Shown piece after piece: positions 23,590 through 32,375 of a stretch of 64,000 nt of DNA. The stretch comes from 62-47 sp051954235 (GTDB taxonomy: Bacteria; Pseudomonadota; Alphaproteobacteria; Rhizobiales; Xanthobacteraceae), in assembly GCA_051954235.1 (NCBI GenBank), contig JBQCHY010000097.1:31148-95147 (forward strand), written 5' to 3'. The position numbers and the translations under genes are program-made. The notes below the pieces were generated by a model that had not been told where the DNA came from, made no database searches, and saw nothing but the letters and a program-made list of their open reading frames with translations. Positions within the stretch are counted from its first letter, which is position 1, and every line of letters begins with the position of its first letter.

Positions 23590-24906
23590 ATGAGCGCGGC
23601 AGTTTCGATCGGTGATAGCAAGGCGGCGAGCCTGGAGCCGCATCCCCTGCGCACGGCGGTGCTGGGCGAGGTCCATGCCCGGCCGGTGACGGCCGTCGTC
23701 GCGCCGGTGCGCATCCTGCATTTTGCTTTCGACACCACGGGCGAACGCGCCGCTGTCGATCGCGCCCAGCTCACCGCGTTCTGCACCGCGCGCGGTCTGG
23801 CGACGCCGCAGCGCGGCGAGAAGCATCTGCGCGTCACGCTCGGCGCCACCGTGCTGCGCTGGGAGCAGCATTCGGAATTCACCACCTATACTTGGGAATT
23901 TCCGTCCGAAGCCGACATGCCGCCGTTCCATCCTTCGGCCGAAAGCCTTGCCGCGCCGATGCGGCAGGTCAGCCAGCCGGGGCCGGTGCTGGTCGCCATC
24001 GATCTGCATCTGTTGCCGGAGAATCCCGCGCGCACCGCGCCGGAGCAACTGTTCGACCGCGCCAGTCTCGCCGCCGCCGAAACCGGCGACGCGCTTGCGA
24101 CCTACGCCACCGACTTCCAACTCGATGCCGGCGGCTATGTCCGCATCCTCGTCACCGATCGCGGCATGAGCGGCGAGCGCACCGGTACGCTGATCCAGCA
24201 CATCATCGACATCGAGACCTACCGCACCTTCGCGCTGCTCGGTCTGCCGGAAGCGCAGCGGCTCGCGCCGTCCATCGCCGCCGCCGAGAAGCGGCTGGCA
24301 GAAGTCACCGAGACCATGCGCGGCGCGCGCGATCTCTCCGACAACCATCATCTGCTCGACGAACTGATGGCGCTGTCCGCCGAGGTCGAGGCCGGCGGCG
24401 CCGCGAGCCTGTTTCGCTTCGGGGCCAGCCGTGCCTACGACGAGATCGTCGCGCAGCGGCTGCAAAGCATCGGCGAGCGCGCCATTGGCAGCCTGCCGAC
24501 ATGGTCGTCGTTCCTCGCCCGCCGTATGGCACCTGCGCTGCGCACCTGCATGGCGACGGAGGCGCGGCAGGCCGCGCTGTCGGAAAAGCTGAAGCGCGCT
24601 GCCAACCTGTTGCGCACCCGCGTCGATGTCGAACGCCAGCAGCAGAACCAGGAACTGCTAAGCTCGATGAACGAGCGCACGCGGCTGCAATTGCGCTTGC
24701 AGACGACGGTGGAAGGGCTCTCCGTTGCGGCCATTACCTATTACGTGGTCGGCCTCTTCGGCTATCTCGCCAAGGCCGCCCATGAGGCCCATGTGGTACG
24801 GATCGATCCGCTCTATCTCAGTGCCGGCTTCGTGCCGATCGCAGCGCTTTCGATCTGGTGGGTGGTGCACCGCATCCGCAGCAAGCACATCGGCGAGCCG
24901 CACTGA
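23590..24906 (+). CDS. DUF3422 family protein, membrane-anchored
   Basis: 438 residues from ATG 23590, matching the usual DUF3422 length. The N-terminal part starts with the family signature HPLRTAVLGEVHARP and contains REQHSEFTTYTW-like sequence (WEQHSEFTTYTWEFPSE) and YVRILVTDRGMSGERTG. The middle is helical and likely coiled (EKRLAEVTETMRGARDL; ERQQQNQELLSSMNERTRLQ). Two membrane helices close the protein (SVAAITYYVVGLFGYLA and LSAGFVPIAALSIWWVVH), giving a cytoplasmic body anchored at the inner membrane. Function is unknown; the family is widespread in proteobacteria. Confidence 0.93.
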   Translation: MSAAVSIGDSKAASLEPHPLRTAVLGEVHARPVTAVVAPVRILHFAFDTTGERAAVDRAQLTAFCTARGLATPQRGEKHLRVTLGATVLRWEQHSEFTTYTWEFPSEADMPPFHPSAESLAAPMRQVSQPGPVLVAIDLHLLPENPARTAPEQLFDRASLAAAETGDALATYATDFQLDAGGYVRILVTDRGMSGERTGTLIQHIIDIETYRTFALLGLPEAQRLAPSIAAAEKRLAEVTETMRGARDLSDNHHLLDELMALSAEVEAGGAASLFRFGASRAYDEIVAQRLQSIGERAIGSLPTWSSFLARRMAPALRTCMATEARQAALSEKLKRAANLLRTRVDVERQQQNQELLSSMNERTRLQLRLQTTVEGLSVAAITYYVVGLFGYLAKAAHEAHVVRIDPLYLSAGFVPIAALSIWWVVHRIRSKHIGEPH

Positions 24907-25012
24907 CGGCCTTGCACGATGCGATGCGCATTGAACACGGTGCGATGCCATTCGGGGCGGCTGTAGAGGCTGTCTCCGTCGACAAGGTACTGTAGCGCCT
25001 GGAAGCTGTGCG

Positions 25013-25028
25013 TTCCTTGCGCAAGGAA
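25013..25028. promoter_or_regulatory. Perfect 16-base palindrome upstream of tcuA
   Basis: TTCCTTGCGCAAGGAA lies 83 bases before the tcuA start, followed by TTGAAG and AT-rich sequence that could be a promoter. A dimeric regulator site is a reasonable reading; no regulator gene is adjacent. Confidence 0.4.
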
Positions 25029-25110
25029 ATGCTTGAAGTTCTATTTTCCGCAAGCCATCAAAGACAAATCATTGAAGACATGGCGCTGTGCGGGAAATGG
25101 AAGAGGCTGG

Positions 25111-26556
25111 ATGGCATCGTCGGGCGAGCCTGATGTTCTGGTGATAGGAGGCGGCAACGCGGCGCTGTGCGCCGCGCTGATGGCGCGCGAGGCCGGCGCT
25201 TCGGTGCTGATGCTGGAATCCGCGTCGCGCGCCTGGCGTGGCGGTAACTCAATGCACGTCCGGAACCTGCGCTGCATGCACGATGCGCCGCAAGACGTGC
25301 TGGTCGAGGCCTATCCGGAAGAAGAGTTCTGGCAGGATCTCCTCAAAGTCACCGGCGGGCTGACCGATGAAGGTCTGGCGCGGCTGGTGATCCGCCATTC
25401 CTCGCGTTGCCGGCCATGGATGCGCCGCCACGGCGTTCATTTCCAGCCACCGCTCTCCGGCGCGCTGCACGTCGCGCGCACCAATGCGTTCTTCATGGGT
25501 GGCGGCAAGGCGCTGGTGAATGCTTACTATCGCAGCGCGCAAAATCTTGGCGTTCAGGTGCGCTACGAGTCGCCGGTGGACGGCATCGAGATCGTTGATG
25601 GTCGCTTTGAAGCCGCGATCACCAAAGCGGGTGAGCGCATCGCGGCGAAAAGCTGTGTGCTGGCGTGCGGCGGCTTCGAGTCGAATCTCGGATGGCAGCG
25701 CGAAGCCTGGGGACAGAACGAGCGCGGCGAATGGCCGGCGGAGAATTTCCTGATCCGTGGCACGCGCTACAATCAAGGTGTGCTGCTGAAATTCATGATC
25801 GATGCCGGAGCCGATACCATCGGCGATCCGACCCAGGCGCATTGCGTGGCGATCGATGCGCGCGCGCCGCTTTATGACGGCGGCATCTGCACGCGGATCG
25901 ATTGCGTGTCGCTCGGCGTCGTCGTCAATCGCGACGGGGAACGCTTTTACGACGAAGGCGAGGATTTTTGGCCGAAGCGCTACGCGATCTGGGGGCGTCT
26001 TGTCGCACAACAGCCCGGACAAACGGCGTGGTCGATCATCGACCGTAAGGCGGTCGGCCGCTTCATGCCGCCGGTATTCGAAGGGACGCGCGCGGACACG
26101 CTTGACGACCTCGCGCAAAGGATCGGTCTCGATCCGGCGCCTTTCATGGATACTATGCGTGCTTACAACGTGGCGTGTCGCGTTGGTACCTTCGATCACA
26201 CGACGCTCGACGATTGCCATACCGAAGGACTTGCGCCCGCCAAGACTCATTGGGCGTTGCCGATCGATGCGCCGCCGTTTTACGCTTACCCGCTACGGCC
26301 CGGCATCACCTTCACCTATCTTGGGATGCGAACCGATCACACCGCCGCGGTGCATTTCGGTGGCGCGCCGAGCCCCAATCTGTTCGCGGCCGGTGAGATG
26401 ATGGCTGGCAATGTGCTCGGCAAGGGCTATACCGCTGGCGTCGGCATGAGCATTGGCACCGCGTTCGGCCGCATTGCCGGCGTCAACGCGGCGCAAAGCG
26501 CGGGCTTCGCGCATCCGGAGTTCAAGGAGGAATTCGCTTATGCCGCCGCGCATTGA
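25111..26556 (+). CDS. tcuA: FAD-dependent tricarballylate dehydrogenase
   Basis: 481 residues from ATG 25111, chosen because GGAAGAGG lies just upstream; an ATG at 25033 in frame lacks a ribosome site. FAD-binding DVLVIGGGNAALCAALMAREAG opens the protein; further FAD/substrate segments are SCVLACGGFESN and the C-terminal FAAGEMMAGNVLGKGYTAGVGM, as in the fumarate reductase/succinate dehydrogenase flavoprotein fold. TcuA oxidises tricarballylate to cis-aconitate and passes electrons through TcuB. Overlap by 17 bases with tcuB shows translational coupling. No tcuC transporter or tcuR regulator is next to the pair. Confidence 0.9.
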   Translation: MASSGEPDVLVIGGGNAALCAALMAREAGASVLMLESASRAWRGGNSMHVRNLRCMHDAPQDVLVEAYPEEEFWQDLLKVTGGLTDEGLARLVIRHSSRCRPWMRRHGVHFQPPLSGALHVARTNAFFMGGGKALVNAYYRSAQNLGVQVRYESPVDGIEIVDGRFEAAITKAGERIAAKSCVLACGGFESNLGWQREAWGQNERGEWPAENFLIRGTRYNQGVLLKFMIDAGADTIGDPTQAHCVAIDARAPLYDGGICTRIDCVSLGVVVNRDGERFYDEGEDFWPKRYAIWGRLVAQQPGQTAWSIIDRKAVGRFMPPVFEGTRADTLDDLAQRIGLDPAPFMDTMRAYNVACRVGTFDHTTLDDCHTEGLAPAKTHWALPIDAPPFYAYPLRPGITFTYLGMRTDHTAAVHFGGAPSPNLFAAGEMMAGNVLGKGYTAGVGMSIGTAFGRIAGVNAAQSAGFAHPEFKEEFAYAAAH

Positions 26557-27751
26557 TCCGGCCGCGATGGACACGCAGCCTGCCTGCGACGGCGCGCTTG
26601 GGCTCGTCGCGACGCTGACCGCCAGCGAGCAGGATGTCGCGCGGATGATGCAGATATGCAACGCGTGCCGCTACTGCGAAGGGTTTTGCGCGGTGTTTCC
26701 GGCGATGACGCGCCGACTGGAGTTCGACAAGGCCGACGTTCACTACCTCGCTAACCTCTGCCACAACTGCGGGGCTTGCCTGCATGCCTGCCAATACGCG
26801 CCGCCGCACGAGTTCGCGGTCAACGTGCCGCAAGCGATGGCGAAGGTGCGGGTGCAGACCTATCAGGACTATGCCTGGCCTCGCGCGATGGGCGGGCTAT
26901 ATCGGCGCGCCGGATTGAGCGTCGCGCTGGCGCTGGCTGGCGGCTTGTCGCTGTTCCTGGTGCTGGCGGTCGCGATGAGCGGACGCCTGATCCATCAGCC
27001 GCTGGCCGGAAACTTCTACGCGATCTTCCCGCATAACTTCCTCGCCGTCGTGTTCAGCATCGTGTTTCTGTTTGCGATCTCGGCACTGGGCATCGGCGTG
27101 ACGCGCTTCTGGCGCGAGGTCTCGCCGGCGCGTGAAGCCGTCGCTGAAGATGCGCTCGCCATCGCCGCCGCCCGGCTACCTGCAACTGCCGAAGCGGTCT
27201 CCGATATCGCGGCCTTGAAATATCTTGGCGGAGGGCACGGGGAAGGGTGCAACGAGGAGGATGATCGATTCACGCTGCTCCGGCGTCGTTTCCACCAGCT
27301 CACGCTTTACGGTTTCCTGCTGTGTTTCGCTGCGACCAGCGTAGCGACGCTCTATCACTACCTGCTCCGGTGGGAAGCGCCGTATCCGTGGCTCAGCCTG
27401 CCCGTCATTCTCGGCAGCCTCGGCGGTGTCGGGCTGCTGCTCGGGCCCGCCGGCTTGCTGTGGTTGAATCTCCGCCGCGATCCGCAGCATGGCGATAGCG
27501 CGCAGCATGGCATGGATCGTGGTTTCATCGCATTGTTGTTTCTGATCAGCGCGACAGGCTTCGCGCTGCTGGTGTTGCGCGATACGCGGTTCATGGCGCT
27601 ATGGCTGGCGATTCATCTCGGCACGGTGATGGCGTTATTCCTGACGATGCCTTACGGCAAGTTCGCTCATGGTGTGTTCCGCTCCGCCGCGCTGCTCAAA
27701 TACACCATCGAAAAGCGATTGCCGAACAGGCTCGCATCGGGCGGGGACTGA
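26540..27751 (+). CDS. tcuB: Tricarballylate utilisation Fe-S/membrane protein
   Basis: 403 residues from ATG 26540, with AAGGAGG upstream, inside the end of tcuA. The N-terminal part has two 4Fe-4S motifs, CNACRYCEGFC and CHNCGACLHACQY. About six hydrophobic segments follow (from VALALAGGLSLFLVLAVAM to WLAIHLGTVMALFLTMPYG), with histidines in or near them (LYHYLLRW, AIHLG) that could bind haem. TcuB re-oxidises TcuA and delivers electrons to the membrane quinone pool. Family length is normal (about 380-400). Confidence 0.92.
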   Translation: MPPRIDPAAMDTQPACDGALGLVATLTASEQDVARMMQICNACRYCEGFCAVFPAMTRRLEFDKADVHYLANLCHNCGACLHACQYAPPHEFAVNVPQAMAKVRVQTYQDYAWPRAMGGLYRRAGLSVALALAGGLSLFLVLAVAMSGRLIHQPLAGNFYAIFPHNFLAVVFSIVFLFAISALGIGVTRFWREVSPAREAVAEDALAIAAARLPATAEAVSDIAALKYLGGGHGEGCNEEDDRFTLLRRRFHQLTLYGFLLCFAATSVATLYHYLLRWEAPYPWLSLPVILGSLGGVGLLLGPAGLLWLNLRRDPQHGDSAQHGMDRGFIALLFLISATGFALLVLRDTRFMALWLAIHLGTVMALFLTMPYGKFAHGVFRSAALLKYTIEKRLPNRLASGGD

Positions 27752-28124
27752 GCAGCCGAGGTGCGTGGGTATACGGAAGTGAAGGCCGGGAAAGTCTCGA
27801 ATTGTTCACGGCGCATATGTCTAACGGACGGGGTGCCGAACACACTGTTCGGTTTGACTCGTCGATTTTTTTGACATTAACTAATCCTGGTTCGTGAGAA
27901 TTGAATTGGCTTCACCTTGATCGACAGCGTGCCTGGATTGATCATGAGGGTGCGGGAGGTTTGATGTTGTTTTCGCGGAGAATGCAACAAGTCCGCGGCG
28001 AACCTATCCGACAGCCGATCAAGATCGTGCCTGCTCAAGGCACCTGCGACCCCTGAACTGCAAACACAGGTCTCAGGATTGATGCTCGGGGCGATATAAA
28101 GAAAAAGCATGTAGAGACGGTAGG
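27752..28124. other. 373-base intergenic region upstream of the sugar ABC operon
   Basis: No gene. It holds an operator-like palindrome (27836-27852) and a TTGACA box at 27871-27876. The 200 bases after that form a long leader without clear structure or a believable open frame. Confidence 0.6.
27836..27895 (+). promoter_or_regulatory. Operator-like palindrome and promoter of the sugar ABC operon
   Basis: CCGAACA-CAC-TGTTCGG is a perfect 7-bp inverted repeat at 27836-27852. Eighteen bases on, TTGACA (27871-27876) is a full-consensus -35 box; the matching -10 is weak (GTGAGA or GAGAAT near 27894). The palindrome sits just upstream of the -35, the place for an activator or for one arm of a looping repressor. 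No regulator gene is adjacent. Confidence 0.45.
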
Positions 28125-29096
28125 ATGACGTTCAAGCGGCTTGGCCAGCAAGAAGTTGTTTTCGCGATTTTTGCCGTGCTGTTCGCTGTATTTGCGATCT
28201 TTCTTCCCGGATTTGCCACCACCCAGAATATGCTCACGCTGCTCCAGAACGTTGCGGTTCTGGGAATTCTTGGCCTTGCGATGGCGCTCATCGTGATCGG
28301 CCGCGGCATCGATATCTCACTGATCGCCGCGCTCGCCGTGCCGCCCGGGCTGGTGTTGCAAATGGTCCAGGACGGTTACTCGCTGCCGGTTTCGATGGCA
28401 GCGGCCGTCGCGTTGGCATTGGTGTTCGGTCTGGTCAACGGCTGGCTGATTGCCTATGCCGAGGTCCCCTCGCTGTTCGCGACACTGGCAACTGGCATTT
28501 TCCTCGCCGGCTTCGGTCAAGCGGTTCTGTTTAAGCTCGACGTGGTGCAGTGGAGCACCGGCATGAGTGGGTTCGAGCATCTTGGCCAAGGCACCATCCT
28601 CGGCATTCCGATGCCGATCATCGCCTTCGCGATTGTCTGCATCGTCGTGGCATTGCTGTTGCGGCAGACACGGATCGGTGCCTATTTCTACGCGATCGGA
28701 GATAACCCTTACGGTGCTCGGGTCACCGGTATTCCATCGCGGCCGATCATTGTCCTGCAATATGTGCTCGCTGCGTTGATCGGATGCTTCGCCGGCTTTG
28801 TTCTGGCCGCATCCGTCAACAGCATGCCGACGCGCATTTTCAATTCGACGCTGATCTATGACGTGATTCTCGTCGTCGTCTTGGGCGGTATCGGCCTGTC
28901 CGGCGGACGCGGCGGCGTCCTCAACGTCATTATCGGTACGCTGCTGATCGGAACCATGCTCAATGGCATGACGATCATGGATATCTCCTACTCGGGGCAA
29001 AATCTGATCAAGGGCATGGTTTTGCTCGTAGCGGTGGTCGTCGATTCATTCTTGAATCCACGTAACGAAGAAACAGCGCAACAGGGCGATATCTGA
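28125..29096 (+). CDS. Sugar ABC transporter permease, RbsC-like
   Basis: 323 residues from ATG 28125. About nine membrane helices of the BPD_transp_2 fold; family landmarks are LGLAMALIVIGRGIDIS (first signature), VNGWLIAYAEVPSLFATLATG, and the EAA-like cytoplasmic segment in RQTRIGAYFYAIGDNPYGARVTGIP. It would form half of the inner-membrane channel of a carbohydrate importer together with the permease domain of the fusion at 30258 and the ATPase at 33466. It is the first gene of a five-gene operon and precedes the binding-protein gene by 45 bases. Confidence 0.93.
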   Translation: MTFKRLGQQEVVFAIFAVLFAVFAIFLPGFATTQNMLTLLQNVAVLGILGLAMALIVIGRGIDISLIAALAVPPGLVLQMVQDGYSLPVSMAAAVALALVFGLVNGWLIAYAEVPSLFATLATGIFLAGFGQAVLFKLDVVQWSTGMSGFEHLGQGTILGIPMPIIAFAIVCIVVALLLRQTRIGAYFYAIGDNPYGARVTGIPSRPIIVLQYVLAALIGCFAGFVLAASVNSMPTRIFNSTLIYDVILVVVLGGIGLSGGRGGVLNVIIGTLLIGTMLNGMTIMDISYSGQNLIKGMVLLVAVVVDSFLNPRNEETAQQGDI

Positions 29097-29141
29097 CCTG
29101 ATGCGAGAATGACAGATAGAACGGCAGGGAGGACATCGATC

Positions 29142-30161
29142 ATGACAAACATCAAGAGACTTATCACGGGAGGAATTGCCGGTGTTGGGCTCGCGGCGCT
29201 TGCCGTCGCACCGGCACTGGCGCAGCAGGGGCTCGACGAGCCGTTCCAGGCTTCGTTCAAGAAGGCGCTCGAAGGCAAGACGGTGGGCTATCTGCCGGTC
29301 GCCATGAATTTCGATCTGACCGAAGGCTGGTTTGCCGGCGTCAAGAAGGAGCTTGAGCCTTACGGGGTGAAGGTGATCGTCCGTGATCCGAACTGGAGCA
29401 CCAGCGCGGGTGCGCAGGCACTGACGACGCTGATTTCCGAGAAGCCCGCCGCCATCATCGTGCACAATCCCGACGTGCAGACCTATGCCAAGCTGATGCA
29501 ACGCGCCGAAAAGGAAGGCATCTACATCATCCAGGTCAACATGGGCTCGGTCTATCGCAGCGCCGCCTTCGTCGGCGCGAACTGGATCGAGATCGGCGAG
29601 CGCAATGCCGACGCGGTGATCAAGGCGTGCCAGGGCAAGTCCAACAAGATCGCCATCGTGCAGGGCGCACTGTCGGCGGCGACCTCGGCCTATACGCTGA
29701 AGGGCGTCGAGAACGTCCTCGCCAAGCATCCGGAGATCAAGGTCGTTTCCAGCCAGGCAGCCGATTGGGACGCGGCGAAGGCCAAGGCCATCACCCAGAC
29801 GGTGCTCAAGCAGAATCCGGACCTGTGCGGCATCATCGGCTTCTGGGACGGCATGGACATCGGCACCGCGGCCGCGGTGAAGGAAGCAGGATTGACCGGG
29901 AAGGTTTTCCTTGCCACGTCCGGCGGCGGTGAGCGCAAGGGCGCCTGCGAACTGGTCAAGTCGGGCGCTTTCGACCTCAACGTCAGCTACGACGTGCCGA
30001 CCCAGGCTGCCGATATGGCCGGCATGATCAAGTGGCTGCTGTCGTCAGGCGTGAAGCCGGGCGATGCGAAGGGGTCGATCTACACGACCCTCACCAACAT
30101 CACGAAGGACAATGCGAACTCCGACATCGCGTGTTGGAATCTCAGCGACCTCAAGAAGTAG
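29142..30161 (+). CDS. Sugar ABC transporter periplasmic binding protein, RbsB-like
   Basis: 339 residues from ATG 29142, with GGGAGGA upstream. N-terminal signal peptide: KRLITGGIAGVGLAALAVAPALA then QQG, predicting periplasmic location. The mature part is a type I periplasmic binding fold (Peripla_BP_4): TVGYLPVAMNFDLTEGWFAG, ITLISEKPAAIIVHNPD-like strand, IVQGALSAATSAYTLKGVEN and GIIGFWDGMDIGTAAAVKEAG. It captures the sugar or sugar-like solute for the permeases encoded on both sides. The solute is unknown; the lactonase-like partners suggest an aldose, aldonate or lactone. Confidence 0.93.
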   Translation: MTNIKRLITGGIAGVGLAALAVAPALAQQGLDEPFQASFKKALEGKTVGYLPVAMNFDLTEGWFAGVKKELEPYGVKVIVRDPNWSTSAGAQALTTLISEKPAAIIVHNPDVQTYAKLMQRAEKEGIYIIQVNMGSVYRSAAFVGANWIEIGERNADAVIKACQGKSNKIAIVQGALSAATSAYTLKGVENVLAKHPEIKVVSSQAADWDAAKAKAITQTVLKQNPDLCGIIGFWDGMDIGTAAAVKEAGLTGKVFLATSGGGERKGACELVKSGAFDLNVSYDVPTQAADMAGMIKWLLSSGVKPGDAKGSIYTTLTNITKDNANSDIACWNLSDLKK

Positions 30162-30257
30162 GTTGATACGTCCCCATCGGATGGCGTTCGCATGTCGCGG
30201 ACGCCATCCCTACTGCCCTATCCGCGGTGATCTCCGCGATTGTCCTCGGGACGTGCA

Positions 30258-32375
30258 ATGCAGGAAACCCTTGTCCGACTGAAGGCGCGCTACTGGCCGG
30301 ACCATCTGCTCGGCGAAATTCTATCGAAGCGCTGGACCGAGACGGCCATCCCCGTCATCGTCCTCATTGTCGTTGCCTTCGCATTGAGCGGGATGATCGA
30401 CAATTTCTTCACCCCGGCCGCGCTTTCGGATACCGCGCGCCAGGCCGGCGAAGTCGGCTTCGTCGTTCTCGGCATGGCGCTTGTCGTCATCGTCGGCGGC
30501 ATCGATCTGTCGGTCGGTTCGATGTTCGCGCTGTGCGATTTCTGCGCGCTGTATTGCCTGAATATCCTGAACTGGCCGGTGCCGGCCGTCGTGGTGGCGA
30601 CCATCGTTTGCGGCGCGCTGCTGGGTGCTGTCAACGGCTTCCTCATCGGCTATCTGCGATTGCGCGCGTTCATCACGACGCTAATCACGCTGATCATCTA
30701 TCGCTCCGCCTATGACCTCTTGTTGTTCGGTAACTCGGTGAAGATTGCGTCGGCGCTTCCAGATTTTCCGTCCTGGGATTTCCTCGGGATGGGAACTGTA
30801 TTCGGCATCCCCAGCGTTGCACTGGTCTATCTCGTGATCGCCGTTTTCGGGCACATCTTCATGACGCGGATGCGGCCCGGTTGGCACATCACCGCGATTG
30901 GCGGTTCGCGGCGCTCCGCCTACAACTCCGGTATCGCCGTTCGTCGCACCATCGCGCTGTGCTACGTGGCAAGCGGTGCGTTGACCGCAGTCGGCGCGCT
31001 GTTCTTTGCCGCGCGCCTCGGGACCGTCGGCGGCGATGTCGGCGTTGGCCTCGAGGTGACGGTTCTGACGGCAACGGTGCTCGGCGGCATTACGCTCGGC
31101 GGCGGCAACGGCTCGGTCGCGAAGGCTTTGGCCGGAACGCTGATCGTGTTGCTGGTCACCAACGGCCTGACCACGCTCGGTGTGCGCGGCGGCTTTAACC
31201 GGATGGTGCTAGCGTCCATTCTGCTGGTGGCTGCGATCGTTGATATTCGCTGGCTGAAGAATCGCACCCGCATTATCAGCAAGGTCTATGTCAGTCCGAC
31301 CTATCACTTCCTGCCGCCGCCGCCCTCAACGGAGGTCGGCAAAGGCGGGCCATTCGAGCAGAACGACAAGCTGCGCGACGTCACTTTGATTGGGGAGGGG
31401 CGTATCGAGGCGCCGGAGGATGTCATCCTCGACCGACACGATAATCTTTATGCCGGGTCGCGGCATGGCGATATCATCCGCTTTCTCGCGCCTGATTATC
31501 AGACGATGGAGGTCTACGCGCATATCGGTGGCCAGCCGTTGGGAATGGCCTTCGATCGGCAGGACAATCTCTATTGCTGCATCGGCGGCATGGGCCTGTA
31601 TCGCATCACGCCGGATCGCAAGATCGAGAAGGCAACCGACGAGACCAACCGCAGCCTCTATTCGGTGAACGACGATAGCCGGCTGCGTCTGGCGGACGAT
31701 CTCGATATCGCCGACGACGGCCGCATCTTCTTCTCCGAGGCGACGGTGCGCTACGAGATGCACGAATGGCCGGTGGATGGCCTCGAAGCGCGCGGCAACG
31801 GCCGCATCATCTGCTACGATCCCAACAAGGGCACGACGCACACAGTGCTCCGCGGCCTGAAATTCCCGAACGGCATCTGCATCGCCAGCGATGGACAATC
31901 GATTCTGTTCGCGGAAACCTTCGGCTGTTCGATCAAGCGCTACTGGTTCGACGGCCCGAACAAGGGCAAGGTCGAGGTAGTGATGGACAACCTGCCGGGC
32001 TATCCCGACAACATCAACCTCGCATCCGACGGAAACTATTGGCTGGCGCTGGTCGGCATGCGCTCGCCCGCACTCGACCTCGCCTGGCGAATGCCCGGCT
32101 TCCGCAAGCGCATGGGCAAGCGGTTGCCGATCGATGAATGGCTGTTTCCGAACATCAACACCGGATGCGTTGTCAAATTTAACGAGAAAGGTGAAATTCT
32201 CGAGTCGTTCTGGGACCTCAAGGGTGTCAATCACCCGATGATCACGTCGATGCGTGAGCATCGCGGGTATCTCTATCTCGGCGGCATCTCGAACAATCGG
32301 ATCGGGCGCTACAAGCTCGCGAATGCGGATACCGATTTCGTGCAGTATGACCGACGCTGGGAGAAGCAATCGTGA
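30258..32375 (+). CDS. ABC permease (RbsC-like) fused to an SMP-30/strictosidine-synthase-like propeller
   Basis: 705 residues in one uninterrupted frame from ATG 30258. Residues 1 to about 325 are a full RbsC-type permease (LGMALVVIVGGIDLSVGSM; VNGFLIGYLRLRAFITTL; ITLGGGNGSVAKALAGTLIV). After the last helix a basic stretch (RWLKNRTRIISKVY) and proline linker lead to a six-bladed propeller of the SMP-30/gluconolactonase/strictosidine-synthase group: EDVILDRHDNLYAGSR, LADDLDIADDGRIFFSEA, FPNGICIASDGQSILFAE, YPDNINLASDGNYWLAL. The basic junction and RbsC topology put the propeller in the cytoplasm, where it could act on the incoming solute. The stop overlaps the next start by 4 bases. Confidence 0.9.
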   Translation: MQETLVRLKARYWPDHLLGEILSKRWTETAIPVIVLIVVAFALSGMIDNFFTPAALSDTARQAGEVGFVVLGMALVVIVGGIDLSVGSMFALCDFCALYCLNILNWPVPAVVVATIVCGALLGAVNGFLIGYLRLRAFITTLITLIIYRSAYDLLLFGNSVKIASALPDFPSWDFLGMGTVFGIPSVALVYLVIAVFGHIFMTRMRPGWHITAIGGSRRSAYNSGIAVRRTIALCYVASGALTAVGALFFAARLGTVGGDVGVGLEVTVLTATVLGGITLGGGNGSVAKALAGTLIVLLVTNGLTTLGVRGGFNRMVLASILLVAAIVDIRWLKNRTRIISKVYVSPTYHFLPPPPSTEVGKGGPFEQNDKLRDVTLIGEGRIEAPEDVILDRHDNLYAGSRHGDIIRFLAPDYQTMEVYAHIGGQPLGMAFDRQDNLYCCIGGMGLYRITPDRKIEKATDETNRSLYSVNDDSRLRLADDLDIADDGRIFFSEATVRYEMHEWPVDGLEARGNGRIICYDPNKGTTHTVLRGLKFPNGICIASDGQSILFAETFGCSIKRYWFDGPNKGKVEVVMDNLPGYPDNINLASDGNYWLALVGMRSPALDLAWRMPGFRKRMGKRLPIDEWLFPNINTGCVVKFNEKGEILESFWDLKGVNHPMITSMREHRGYLYLGGISNNRIGRYKLANADTDFVQYDRRWEKQS

